Made by a program: the position numbers and the translations under genes. 64,000 bases of DNA from Basidiobolus meristosporus CBS 931.73 (taxonomy: Eukaryota; Basidiobolomycota; Basidiobolomycetes; Basidiobolales; Basidiobolaceae). The DNA is taken from assembly GCA_002104905.1 (NCBI GenBank), contig MCFE01000066.1, positions 124,001-188,000 of the forward strand. Direction: 5' to 3'. A model generated the notes under the pieces. That model saw only the letters and a program-made list of their open reading frames with translations, searched no databases and had not been told where the DNA came from. Below are positions 37,492-48,614 of this stretch, in pieces (position 1 is the stretch's first letter; every line of letters starts with the position of its first letter).

Positions 37492-38135
37492 TTAGCTGAC
37501 CTGGATTTTCTTGTGGAATTTAAACATCTTGTTGAACGAAATCCTGAAGCCTTGGGTCTTGACCTTTTTGTAGGAGTCGAGATATTCGATCTGGTGGTTG
37601 TTGAAAGCACCATAACGCTTCTTTCGAATATATTCAACAGCGCTGAGTGCGTCCATGCCATGTTCGATCAATGCAATCGCCACCAAGACTGGCGCACGAC
37701 CTAGACCAGCTACGCAATGAATGGCGATCGTCTCAGGGGCATCCTTACTGCTGGACGGATTCGAACAGGAATCGACTAAACCTAACCAATCCCTAATTAA
37801 GGATGGGGCTGGGATGCCACCATCAGGGAAGGGCCAATCATGAACCTTTATGGCTGCACTAGTCAACGGCTCAGTGTGATAAGTGGGCTCGCAAACGCGC
37901 TATCCATGGATATACAGAGATGTTTAATCATCGAGCCATGCACTTGTCCATGAAGTTAACTTACCACAACGTGGGTCACGTTAAAGTTGTGAAATTCTCG
38001 CAGGTAGAGATGAAGGTTGGAGTCCGTAGGACAATCAAGTATGAGAAACCGAAGACTTCTGTACTCGACGTAGGAGATTACGGCGCTCAGTACTGAACGG
38101 TGCGCTGGAGGATAGGTCGAGTATCTAGGAGCCAT
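37492..38135 (-). CDS. PRL-type protein tyrosine phosphatase (PTP4A family)
   Basis: Small dual-specificity-like phosphatase. Two exons (38135-37965 and 37899-37492) give 192 residues starting MAPRYSTYPPAHRSVLSAVI. The general-acid loop is VHDWPFPDGGIP, and the P-loop HCVAGLGRAPVLVAIALIE carries the catalytic Cys and Arg with the Ala that is characteristic of PRLs (where other phosphatases have Ser or Thr). LRFLILDCPTDSNLHLYLREF matches the N-terminal PRL core. Animal PRLs end in a farnesylated CAAX box; this model ends KFHKKIQVS without one. Either the fungal protein is not prenylated or a final small exon was missed (a weak GTCAGC donor lies at the end). Confidence 0.9.
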
Positions 38136-39579
38136 TTTGGAGGATGGTCGGCTTGCGGATTAGAGGTTGTCTCGAGAGTGGTATGGGATATATGGAATAT
38201 CAACACAGCAGGTAGAGACGGCTGGAGCTGAGGGGAGTGTATCAACTTTGATATATGCGCTGAGAGTTACTAGCATGATATGCTAGCTGGAGACGGCTAG
38301 AGGCTAGTTTATATCTAGCTCAGTGCCAGGTTAAATAGTAGATCAACCTGATGCCTGGAATACGGAGGTTCAACAGGGAAGGAAATGATAGCGATATATT
38401 GGGAACAAACCTATTCCTAGGCTACCTTCCTTCCACGCATGTTAAATGCGATGCCTCTTTTGGTAACCTGTTGTCAATTTCAAGCTAAACACAGAAGCAA
38501 CCTTAGGCAGGCCCACCACAAGCCATCCACACGGAAGTTTGGGTATTGGTTGCGCATATATGTATATATCGTAGCTATTAATCAATGTATACTCTGTATC
38601 AGCAACGCTAATGGATTGATAAGCAAATCGTCCGAGTTTACAGCAGATTGTGAGCAATAATATCCTATGTGCAATAGTCTAGGTATCCCCTACAACCATG
38701 TGTGGTGCTAAGAGTGTCTGGTAGAAGATGTATCCTGGCATAGCGCAATAGGAGCCTGGCTGATAAGTGGGAATCAACATGCAGGACACAATTAATGTAG
38801 CTGCCACCGCAAGCCGAATCACCCTAAACAACGCAGATTCTCCCTTTGCCTGGTATAAGCCGGAGCACTGGAGCCCCTCAGTATATGGAAACCCTGTCAT
38901 ATGAACTCTGTCTATATTTGTGAATAAAAGGGCGCATTCAGTCACCACAGATTTGATGATTGTACTTTCCAGTGTAAATGACCGTGATTTCACACATGCC
39001 ACTCCCAAATAGGATGGAGTCTGGTTGATGTTCCTACCTAAATGGTTAAATGGGATGGATACGTACTTACGTATCATCGTTTACTTCCGGGAAGTATGCT
39101 AGTGGTATCGGTTAGCACCACTAGATAGCGGCATACCTAGTGAAAATCATGGTAACAGGATAGACTTGCAATGCAGCTCAGTATAAAATGCCATATCAAC
39201 TTCGCTAGAGCCACTATACATACATGTATGCTCAGTCATACCAATGCCAGCCTTGTGCTCATGTTTCTTGGGCTTTGCAATGACGTTTGTGGTCTCATAA
39301 CGTGTGAACACCCCGCGTTATAGTGACGATCGTCAATCTCTTGTTCAGCTTCTCGTGGATTTCGTTGGCACTGTTACCTCTGGGAAACAGGTAAGAGGGT
39401 TGATATCAACCAACACAATGCCCCACATCTGCTATCTGCCAGCAGTAATCGAAAGAGCACCAGGTAATATGATGCGAGAAACCGTTGCAAATAACGTGCG
39501 GCTCCTATGTTTATTGATGCTTGGTATGCTATCGACGGATTCTACAGCTAAAGAAATGCAATTTACACGCCATGGAATT
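38136..39579. other. Gene-poor 1.4-kb interval
   Basis: No protein family, tRNA or rRNA was recognised. Short open frames here (38439-38660, 38679-39077, 39304-39615) lack domains, and one of them overlaps the end of FMC1 on the opposite strand. Short palindromes such as TAGCAT-gat-ATGCTA near 38272 occur. The stretch is AT-richer than the neighbouring genes. Confidence 0.5.
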
Positions 39580-40031
39580 TTATTCGTCTGGGTTGAATGC
39601 TTTGGGAAGTTGTAGTCCAACGCGGTTGGCGGTCAGATTAAGCCTTTCGTCGGGAGTGATGTTCATGTGAGGGTTGTAACGCTCCAAAAGTTCCTGTTTT
39701 ATGCCCACATCAATACGCATCAAAAGCTGAACCAAATGCACACAAACGTACCTTGTGTTTGCGAGAACTTTCCAGGTAGGTAAGAATGTCCTGGGCATCA
39801 GCTTGGAGTTTAGCTGAAACCTCTGGGGAATTGTTCTCAAGGCGCTCTTTGTAGATGAGCTGAAGCTGCTCCCTCCAGTAGGAGTTGTTGGTCTTTTGAG
39901 TAAGCTGTGAAGGAAAAATCAGTTCATGGTACCACTACTATCGTAGAAGCGTACAGAAGCTTTACCTGTGAATCAACTTCCTGGAGAAGATTTTTGAAAG
40001 TGGAACGTGCAGCAGTAATCACAGAAGCCAT
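39580..40031 (-). CDS. FMC1: FMC1-like mitochondrial ATP synthase assembly factor
   Basis: Small protein of about 100 residues in three exons. It starts MASVITAARSTFKNLLQEVD at 40031, continues LTQKTNNSYWREQLQLIYKE and LQADAQDILTYLESSRKHK, and ends ELLERYNPHMNITPDERLNL then TANRVGLQLPKAFNPDE at TAA 39580. The length, the RxxFKNLLxE start (LYR-like) and the near-terminal VGLQLP motif match FMC1/C7orf55, which in yeast supports F1-ATPase assembly together with Atp12. Introns follow DSQ (about 39910-39966) and RKHK (about 39695-39752). The start lies 84 bases from an interstitial telomeric repeat. The family assignment rests on the short C-terminal motif and overall length. Confidence 0.6.
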
Positions 40032-40826
40032 GTTGCCAGTGTCTTGACCAATGGTCACAGGAAGCAAGCTGAGACTATCACTTCATTCCGGGAAAGAAAT
40101 TTTCACAAATGAAGCTAACCCTAACCCTAACCCTAACCCCAGCCTATCAAGGCAACCCTAAATTTTCGAGCTGACCTTGAATTCAGATGGATTTCGATAA
40201 GCACTCGCTGCAGTACATGTATTGTCGAGCTTGGATTGCGGTAGCCAACCTTTGGTTCCACATCCCCTTGTTTCATGGTGTCAAATTGAGTGGCTCTAGT
40301 ATCTCGGTTAGTCGAGATCCACTCATAAATGCATCGCCTTAGCCATGGAATCATCGCTAGATTAAACATGCTTTTCCATATTTATTCTGTTTGGTCACTT
40401 CAACTATGTGTGACCACTCACAATTATCATCAAACCGGTAGATTTCGGCCTGGCTCGTAATAATCAGCAGTTCGAGTTGGAATGTATTAACTCGGATTCA
40501 GAGTATTATTTCGTCTACCCGTTGTCTATTCTTGTCGCCGTCTAATAAAGAGGAAAAGTAGTCTTTAGATCACAAATATCCACACAAGCATATCTAGCTG
40601 TTCGTGATATATTCAAGCTTCTTGTAAGATCTTCTTCAGATTCAGCGCCTCAGTCTTCTCATCTGGTCTTTCTTGACCTCAGTTATAAAACATCCCTTTG
40701 AGGTCGAGTTAAGCGTTTCCCCCCGCTTTCTTTCTATCTGAGTACTACTAAAGGTATCACACACACCTCATCACCGTTGTTTTTTCACTGTCTCGCCCAA
40801 GTTTGTGATACACCGCTATTCTTCCC
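40032..40826. promoter_or_regulatory. Divergent upstream region of FMC1 and the Pumilio gene
   Basis: This 795-base interval contains the telomeric repeat and pyrimidine-rich tracts just before the Pumilio start. The minus-strand frame at 40133-40369 has no recognisable domain. The Pumilio 5' UTR may be long, as is common for PUF genes. Confidence 0.45.
40115..40138 (+). repeat. Interstitial telomeric repeat (CTAACC)4
   Basis: Four perfect CTAACC units, that is TTAGGG-type telomere repeats read on the C strand, followed by two more C. They lie about 84 bases upstream of the FMC1 start, in the region shared with the divergent Pumilio gene. Comparable short telomere motifs in promoters can act as binding sites for Myb/TRF-type factors (Tbf1-like) in fungi; that role here is inference. 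Confidence 0.85.
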
Positions 40827-43800
40827 ATGACTCCAGAATACTCCACATTTCGAAAGCCCCAAAGGGCCAACTCTTATGATACTCGCAGATTTGAAAGCCT
40901 GAGTGGCTCAGATATCTCAGCTACTCAGAGCAGGAATAGAGGTAGTCTGGTAGGTTCAAACCTACGACGAAACGTCTCCTTTTCTATCGACACCCAGTCA
41001 GCCAATTTTGATGGATACCAAGAAACAAGACAAGCCGATGGGGCGCTCGGGAACGTTCGCAGTTTGATGTTGAACAGCCTCATTTCCCCAAGGCACGAGT
41101 ACTCCAAAGATGTATACCAAAGTAGCTTTGCCGAAGGGCTTGGCACGCTATCCGGCCCCACGTTTTTCGAACCGGAAATGGATGAGAGCTACGCTTCCGT
41201 TGAGGTAGTTACATTTCCAACTCTCAGCAGCTCCCTATGCCTTCTACTTACGAGCCACTCTCTCGAATTTTCTAGCCGGATAACGATACGGCCTTACGCT
41301 TCAATAATAGGGTGAAGCGAGTATGTTTCCCTGTAAAATTTGGCCAATTTTTCGTAAGCATTGACGGGTTTTCTGAATCATAGAACGAGAGCTTCGATAG
41401 CTTTGGAAACCGCAACGGCAGATTGGAGTTGAGTTCCACCGGTTTACCACCCGTCACGGCTTTGTATGGATCCAACGGCAGCTCCCAAATCGACACCAGA
41501 GCACGATCCAACACACTTCCAATTGCTCGCCCAGCTCCACCAACTCACCCTTCAATGAGTGCTCTCCCAGGTCCTTTTGGGGCATTCCAACCGAGTCCTG
41601 GTAATTATAGGTCGAATGAGAGCCAAGAGCGAACAGCGGGTGCAGGGCCACCTCCCAAGTCAGTTCCCGTCTCCCGCAGAAACTCCAACGAGAGATTGGA
41701 CATATGGGAGGATTTTGAGGGCCTTGCTTTGAGCGAATCGAAGGGGCCTGCTAAAGAGTAAGTCATTCCTGCTCAGGAGCGGCAATGCAATCCTTACTGA
41801 CCAGCTTGATTCCCATCAGTGGAGTTCGCATGTCGTTGTTCAATGAAAGCCCTGACCACCACAACCCCAGCACTGATTTCCCACCATTTTCCGAGAGACT
41901 TGTCTTCGAGGATGAGAACACTAGCTCAGGTAAACAGTCCTTTTGTAGGTTTGGTCGGAAAGGTTTCTCAATGCGTTGCGTGAGATAGGGTTCACTCGAA
42001 GGTACTCGCAGACGAGCTCAGGCAGCAAAAGATTCCCTCCTATCGCACACAGAGATAGTTATCCAGATTTGGTTCGTGCCGCCTTAGATTTTCTCGGCAT
42101 TGAATGGCGAAGTTCTTATTCTCATTGACTCTAGGTAACGACTTCTTCTGCCGCTTTGGACCTGGCATATGTGCCGCAGGCTGCACGTCAAAGTGGTGCT
42201 GATCTGCACAACCCCGACTGGGAGCAGATTTCTTCCGCCCAGGCCAACGACCATGGTCTTAGACAGACAAGACCAGCTTTGAGACAAGCTGCATCGATGT
42301 ACATTGGATCGAGAAAAGGCCCCCCACTCTCGATCAATACTGTCATGTACGCAAATGAAATCCCCCAACAGGAAGCTTACCTCGCGGATAGCATGACTAC
42401 TCTTGGCAACATAGATCCCGTGTTTGGCCGAATCCACGCCAATCCGCGTGATCTGTCCGACAGATCCGTATCCCCACCGAGCAACATTTGTCGCTTCTTC
42501 CAGCAAGGCTACTGCTCCCGTGGGGATAGATGCACCTTTATTCACACCTTCAAATCCGTTCCGCCTGAGTCGCCTCATCCGATTCTATCCCCAGTCAGCA
42601 ATGGCGTGAGTCCATACAACTACCCGGCCAGCCCCCTGAGCCCCACATTCTACAACCAACTGCCCAACAACGGCTTCCACAACTATACCAAGGCTGGGTT
42701 CAACAATTTAAGCCCCAGCAATGGGAAATCTGCCCAACCCAACTCGGGCGCTAGTAAGCAGGTCGCGAAGAAAGCCTCCACCGACGTAGAGGCCTCGAAT
42801 AGGTTCTCCGGGGTGCCCATTGAAGATATGGTTGGGGAAGTTTACTCGTTGTGCAAAGATCAACACGGATGCAGGTATTTGCAGAAGAAACTTGAGGAGC
42901 AAAACCAGAAGTACGTGGATATCATTTTCCACGAAGTCTACGGTCACTTCGTTGAGTTGATGACCGATCCCTTCGGCAACTATCTCTGCCAGAAGCTCCT
43001 CGAATTTTGCAACGATGAGCAAAGAACCGCAATTGTCGACACGGTTGCCCCTGAGCTTGTGAACATTTCGCTGAACATCCATGGCACCAGAGCTGTCCAG
43101 AAGATGATTGAGTTTCTATCCAACACTCAGCAGGTCTCTCCTGGTCACTCTACTCACCCAAGACACGTTCTAAACACCGATCTGATTTAGATTCGAATGA
43201 TCATAGTTGCGCTCAACACCAGCGTAGTCACGCTCATTAAGGTACGATCTGATGCCAATTAATGCAAAAACGACGAACTAAAGGCCACCTCCCCTGCTTT
43301 AGGATCTCAACGGCAACCATGTTGTCCAGAAATGTCTCAATCGCCTCAAGTCGGCGGACAACCAGGTTATTCTCCAAGCCGATGTTTCGTTGGATACTGG
43401 CTAAACAACTTCTTTCAGTTTATTTACAACGGCGTCTGCGACAGCCTGATTGAGGTTGCTACGCATCGACACGGATGCTGCGTGCTACAGCGCTGTATCG
43501 ACTATTCTTCTGAGACCCAAAAGGTAAGTTCCCCGGGACTAAGCATCTGACGACGCCCCGCCACTAACCACTTATCCATTAGTCCCAATTGGTTTCGGCG
43601 ATCACATACCACGCCCTTACTCTCGTCCAGGTAAACTTACCACCTGGTTGATTACGTTTGCCATCCATTCCTTAGACCTCATTGTTAGGATCCGTTTGGC
43701 AATTACGTTGTGCAATACGTGTTGGACCTCAACGAGCCCCGCCTGTCAGATCCCTTGATCCGTAGGTTCTTTGGAAATACCTGCCTTTTGTCTGTGCAGA

Positions 43801-44292
43801 AGTTCAGCTCGAATGTGATGGAGAAGGTGGGTGGAGTGGTATTGCCGGTACTGTATAGTCAACAACTTAACGAGGGATTTCCCATTTTCAGTGCATCCGC
43901 GTCTCCAAGCCAGAAACGCGCAAGGGGCTTATCGATGAGCTTCTCAACCGCGAAACCCTCGATAAGCTGTTGAGAGACTCATTCGGCAATTACGTGGTTC
44001 AAACAGCACTCGACTATGCCGAAGCCAATCAACGCCTTATGGTTAGTATGATGGACATCTATGAGCGCAGGGAGGCCTTACTAAACGTGTATCCGACTAG
44101 CTGGTCGACGCAATCCGACCTCTCCTTCCGGCCATTCGCAATACTCCCTACGGAAAACGCATACAAGGGAAACTCCTCCGCGAGCAGGTGCACTCCGCTC
44201 CCCAACAACAGAACGTGGGTTCGTACGGCTACAACTACAGAGGTCCGATGAACATGATCGGTATGAATGATGTAAGCTACTCGTATATGTAA
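40827..44292 (+). CDS. CCCH zinc finger plus Pumilio (PUF) RNA-binding protein
   Basis: Translational regulator that binds UGUA-type elements in mRNA 3' UTRs. It starts MTPEYSTFRKPQRANSYDTR at 40827 and ends SYSYM at TAA 44292, with about 13 exons. A long disordered Ser/Pro/Asn-rich N-terminus is followed by a CCCH finger (ICRFFQQGYCSRGDRCTFIH, 42487-42546). Then comes a Pumilio homology domain with eight repeats whose base-contact triplets I read as CRYLQ, NYLCQ, TRAVQ, NHVVQ, CCVLQ, NYVVQ, SNVME and NYVVQ (42860-44010). By the known PUF code repeats 8 to 5 specify U-G-U-A. The C-terminus is Gln/Tyr/Gly-rich. Some short exons in the repeat region (43190-43700) use introns of only about 60-80 bases. 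Confidence 0.9.
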
Positions 44293-45085
44293 AGGCCCGT
44301 CTTCAAAATCATGGAAGCTTTCCACGCGAAGCAATCTCAAGCGAAGCCATATGTATTATCTAATGTTCCAAACACATTCCTCTTGACCACCATTACTGCC
44401 AACGTCTTCATCCTCTTTCTATAGACCTTTGTTACAGATATTGGTTGGATGTACTTTAGATCCATTTCTCCTTTCTTGGCATGAAAGAAGCATTTGTAGG
44501 GATCCAGCATATTAATGTACTTTTGTTTCCCATGAATTCGTACCCGGCTAAATGCCTTCCCAACGCCCACTCTAACTTACTGCAAACAACTCTTTCATCT
44601 ACGAAAGCGCCAAGTTTTGATGCCCCTTGACCTAACCCCAGCCCAACTCTTATACTTACCTAACCCCAGCCTCCCTCAGCGGTCAATCTTGGTTCCTGTT
44701 CCCACATATGGTTTTCTTTTCATGTTCTTTCTACCCCCCTCCCATGTGGACATAATGTATTCTATCGGTGACCCCACTTTCCTTGCGCATCGGGCGGACC
44801 TTTTCCTTGTCGGGCCTCGACCCAACGGGCAAGCACGAGGGCGCCTTTCTTATCAATCCCCACCCCAAATAGCACTTATAATGTAACAACATCTTTTCCA
44901 CCACTTTTATTGCATCAATCCAGTAGCAGAGACTTGTTCCATTTAATTATCGGGCGACAAGTCGGACTCCCACCGGTTTACATCCCCCGTCCCCAACGCT
45001 CTCGACAGTGCATGCCCGGGGTTCGGCAGGCGGGTCAGGGGAATCGCGGGGGAATCAAGGGAAGGCGAAAGCAACAAATGGGACT
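44293..45085. other. Convergent intergenic between the Pumilio gene and the Byr4-like gene
   Basis: Nearly 800 bases with no supported gene. Three polyadenylation-like and C-rich stretches occur. Frames at 44617-44886 and 44910-45131 lack domains, and the second overlaps the Byr4-like gene on the other strand. Confidence 0.5.
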
Positions 45086-46581
45086 TCATTCCAACAACTC
45101 TCGTGCCTCGAGCAAACCCACCGGGGAGTAATCCACGCCTACCCTACGGGAATTCGGGCAACAGTCCGCTTTTACATACCACTGTTGCATGGTGGATTTA
45201 TGATCCATCTCCTTTATTAACATCCCAGATAACTCGTCGGGGGTCAATCGAAATTCCTCATCCAGCGAGAACTGTGTCGGTTCCGGGAGAGACTCCTCGT
45301 CGTCGGAGAAGTCGGCAAACGGGTCGTCCAGGCTCTCCTCCAGGTTGATCCAGCACATCTTGCCTGAATCAAACGTCATGTTCCCGTTTAGGTGAGCATC
45401 TCCTTTGGCCAAGGGTGGTACGGTCATTCTAGAAGGGCATCTGGCCACGGCTGGAGGGGAATAAGCTGGTTAGGACTGAACAGACGATTGCCGATGTCAT
45501 GACTACCTGTAGAACGCGTGTTTGATCCGGTTTGGCTTATGGAGATGCGAAGTAGTCGTTCTTCGATGAGCCGGTCTTTCGTGGCCTTCGCTGGCAGTTG
45601 GGCCATCGCAGGGGAATAATCAGCGATAGGGATTGGTTGGGAGGGGGACGCTGTGCAATTCATCTGGCCAAGTGAGGTGCTTGCCGGCATCGGCGACCGC
45701 GACGGTGTTGAGTGGAGAGCGTTGGAAATGCGGTGGGTTTTGAGCATGAAGGAGTCGATCCAATCGTCGTTTCCACCGAACTCAAGCTCTTCCGTTATCT
45801 CCTCAGCTTCGCTAGAGTCCCTTTCTATTGACGATCTTCCAAGAGGGTGTGTCGCAGCTCTATCCACCAGCTCGTGGAGTGTAAAGCAATCCCGAGTTTG
45901 AGGTTGTGGAGTGATCGAAGGTGAGCCTGATGGAGTAGAGGGAAAGGAATCATCACTATTCAACTCCACATCCGAGCACCCCTCCATATCCTCTGCATAA
46001 ATCCCAACTGAACCTAGACCAAGTGGCCTCGTTTCAAATTGTTGTGGAGGGTCGGGGATATCTCGATCGACGCTGCGAGGGGGGCTGAAACCCCCTTTCT
46101 CCCTGGTTGGAGAAATTAAGGTGTCGGGATGCAAGTGCGTGGAATTGGGGGCTAGACAAAGTAAGCGCTCCGTAATTATACGGTCAAATGTGTGGAAACA
46201 ACATTCGGGTACACTAAGCCTATGCCTTGCTTGGGTGCCACAGGACGTACAGATGGGTATAAATGGTAGTTTAGAACGGGTATTCGCTTCCGTGTTAGGG
46301 GAAGAAGAGGTGTAGGGGCCCAGAGGCCTCGCGCAAAGCGAGGTGTTATTTCTCCTCTCGGAGGTCAATCGTTTTTGAGACGGTATACGTACCGGAGTAA
46401 AGGCGTTTTGTGGGTAGGCTTGCCTTGCTTGTGTATCCTTCAAACTACTGGTATATTTCCTGGTTGGAGCTGGTAAGCCTTTCTTTAGCTTTCCTAGGCC
46501 AAGTCCCATATCCAGCCAGGGAGAGTCCGTGAGATCGGTGGGTGTGGAGAGGTAGCTTAGTAGGTGAGCAGTGTCCAGCAT
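45086..46581 (-). CDS. Possible Byr4/Bfa1-like septation checkpoint protein
   Basis: Two exons join in frame through a 56-base intron (GTAGTC...CTCCAG, about 45450-45507), giving about 479 residues from ATG 46581. The protein is mostly disordered, with Ser/Pro/Thr-rich segments and an acidic patch. The only structured hints are a Cys-rich segment (ICTSCGTQARHRLSVPECC) and a C-terminal block LNGNMTFDSGKMCWINLEE, DDPFADFSDDEE, then FSLDEEFRLTPDELSGM. That block resembles the conserved C-terminal segment of Byr4/Bfa1, the scaffold of the two-part GAP that restrains the Spg1/Tem1 GTPase at spindle poles. The resemblance is from memory of the family pattern and is not decisive; another fungal septation scaffold is possible. 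An upstream GTG frame adds three residues only. Confidence 0.42.
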
Positions 46582-47129
46582 TTTAGACACAGTGAAAGAA
46601 CTGCAGCAACACTTGTTAGGTTAGGGATTAGTTTAGGGGGAAGTTGGTCAAGGTTAAGAAGAGTACTTTAGGGCTTGGGTATGTGGGTACTGTGTAGTCA
46701 AGCAAAGAGCTAACTAATCGGCATAGGGTAGTCCAAGGAATTTATCACGCGAACAAACACTCGACTGCTCACAGGAAAAGGATTCTCGGGGATACCACCA
46801 CAATTCTTCTCTGAAGAGGAATTCTTTGGACCGTCCAAGGAAAAAGAAGAGTTGATACGAAGAACACGCCACCATCAGCATCGACATGGTTACTTATACC
46901 AATCGTAGCTGATCATAGATCCGATGCAACCCCGCCTGTATTTATCAATATATATAATAAGGCTTGCATTGCAGCCCGCATTGGATTGATGGAGTTCAAA
47001 GTTTATTACACCTGCCACGCGGTAGAATATACAGTCTCAATGGAATTGAAAATGCGCCAATAAAAAGTTAAAATGTAATGGAACCTTGAACTGGAGGTTA
47101 ATGGATGTTCACTCTGGTTAGGTCAATTT
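46582..47129. other. Intergenic between the Byr4-like gene and the chitin-binding protein gene
   Basis: About 550 bases, AT-rich near 46940-47080. No gene is supported. It would contain the Byr4-like promoter and the 3' UTR of the chitin-binding gene. Confidence 0.5.
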
Positions 47130-47936
47130 CTAAAAGAAGAATGGGACGATTAAAAGGAGTCCGGCAATCGTGGCTGTACTGAACGAGTTCAAATTCCCGG
47201 AGTTATGTTCGTTGCTACTGGCTGGAGTAGCCTGTGGTTGTGAGCGATCTTCTGGTGTCTGTTGGTTTCCTGGCTGTCCAGCATTGGCATTATCGCCACT
47301 TGGGTTAGGGTTGGTGGGCTGGGCTGTTGGCTCTGCTGTTGCCGGAGGATTATGGTCAGTTGCTTGGCTAGTGGCCTCTGGGTTGTGGTCAGATGGTTGG
47401 GCTGTAGCTTCCGGGTTGTGGTCAGATGGCTGAGCCGTAGCATCTGGGTTATGATCAGATGGGTGCTCGGTAGCTCCTGGATCCGCAGTCACGGGATGAT
47501 CGGTTCCTGGAGGGTGCTCACCCCCAGGAACCAAGGGCGGGACTACTCCACCCGGGTTAACAGTACTGGTTGGCTCACTGGTGTCAGTATGACTGGCGCC
47601 AGTTCCATCCGAATGGGCCGGTGGCTGATTAGCCTCAGGACTAGGGGTGGCAGTCTCGACAACAACAGTGGTGGTCGTGACCCCGTTTGTATCCTCACCA
47701 CTGCCGTCACCGCCCGCACCATTGCCATTTCCATTATCGTGGCCTTGACCACTGTTACCGTCTTCTCCACCATTGCAATAATCAGCGGTGGTGCCGCAGT
47801 AACCCCATTTGGAGCAGCATTGCCCTTCAGGACACTGGACACCATTTCCGCACGAGCCATCTTGGGAGGTGTTCTGCGACAGAGACGGGCCAACAAGGAA
47901 AAGAGAAGTAATGGCGAGTACCTTTAGAAGATGCAT
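47130..47936 (-). CDS. Secreted chitin-binding (hevein-type) protein with GPI-type tail
   Basis: Single-exon 268-residue protein. The signal peptide MHLLKVLAITSLFLVGPSLS is followed by a type-1 chitin-binding module, CGNGVQCPEGQCCSKWGYCG then TTADYCNGG, with six Cys and the aromatic residues that stack on GlcNAc. A Gly/Asn-rich linker, a Thr/Pro/Ser-rich stalk suited to O-mannosylation, and near-perfect 11-residue repeats of the type PSDHNPEATAQ (47345-47465) come next. The C-terminus (STATIAGLLLIVPFFF) is a typical GPI-attachment signal. It is therefore probably a cell-wall or plasma-membrane protein that touches chitin. It may help wall organisation or mask chitin; there is no catalytic domain. 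Confidence 0.85.
   Translation of the reverse strand: MHLLKVLAITSLFLVGPSLSQNTSQDGSCGNGVQCPEGQCCSKWGYCGTTADYCNGGEDGNSGQGHDNGNGNGAGGDGSGEDTNGVTTTTVVVETATPSPEANQPPAHSDGTGASHTDTSEPTSTVNPGGVVPPLVPGGEHPPGTDHPVTADPGATEHPSDHNPDATAQPSDHNPEATAQPSDHNPEATSQATDHNPPATAEPTAQPTNPNPSGDNANAGQPGNQQTPEDRSQPQATPASSNEHNSGNLNSFSTATIAGLLLIVPFFF
47345..47465 (-). repeat. 33-base coding tandem repeat in the chitin-binding protein
   Basis: Three to four 33-base units encode (H/Q)PSDHNP(D/E)ATA; the units differ by a few bases only. The pattern suggests recent expansion by slippage or unequal crossing-over, and the copy number is a likely polymorphism. Confidence 0.75.
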
Positions 47937-48614
47937 GTTAGAAGTTAGATTTAGAGGTTAGAAAGGTTGTTTAGCGGGTATTGTTTGCTTTCTTACGTCC
48001 AAGCATGGTGGGCTTAAATACCTCCGGAACCTTGCTTGACACCCAGCAAGCGCGTCTGCTCGTACGACGTAGCGAGCAAAATAAACAAATCACTGACCAC
48101 GATTGCATCCCAGCCACATCTTTCGACCAATTCGGTGTTTCAACTTGCCGGTGACGTAAATCCAGGATAGTGGCGATGTTCGCTTCGAAGTTCGCGCATG
48201 AATTTCGCCCTTCGATGAAGCCAATGGGCACGTCAGTTACCAAGTGACTAAGCCCTTGTTGCAAACATGGTGGGTTCCTTGGCATTGCAAACACAGTCAT
48301 GGATCGGGTAAACTGTAACCTGGGTAACTAACTTCCCGGCTTCAATCGGGGGTTTATTTAAATTCAATGATATCCAGAGATGTCGGGAGATTTCATGGGA
48401 ATGTGAAAGGGAAAGATAATGGTCGTTACTCAATGCCGAAAAGTATCATTGCGATTAGGATTAGGTGATTTGATAAATATCGAAATGTTGGGGGTATTCG
48501 AGATTTCGATAGTTCGTGGATTGTTAGGTTAAACGTTGTGTTGAGCTGAGGGATCTTGTGTCAACTTGAGTCCAGTAGGTGAGAGGAAAGATTAAAAAAT
48601 ATGGACAAAAATTC
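47937..48614. other. Intergenic between the chitin-binding gene and the VPS9 gene
   Basis: Nearly 680 bases; the minus-strand frames at 47971-48300 and 48248-48433 lack domains. Likely the chitin-binding gene promoter plus the VPS9 gene 3' UTR. Confidence 0.5.

Noticed and set aside
38260-38300. Palindrome TAGCAT-gat-ATGCTA as a regulatory hairpin
   Set aside because: Six-base arms are expected by chance in AT-rich DNA of this length.
38439-39077. Short frames in the 1.4-kb gene-poor interval
   Set aside because: No domains, and frames on both strands overlap each other.
40133-40369. 79-codon minus-strand frame next to the telomeric repeat
   Set aside because: No recognisable family and it runs into the repeat; more likely promoter sequence.
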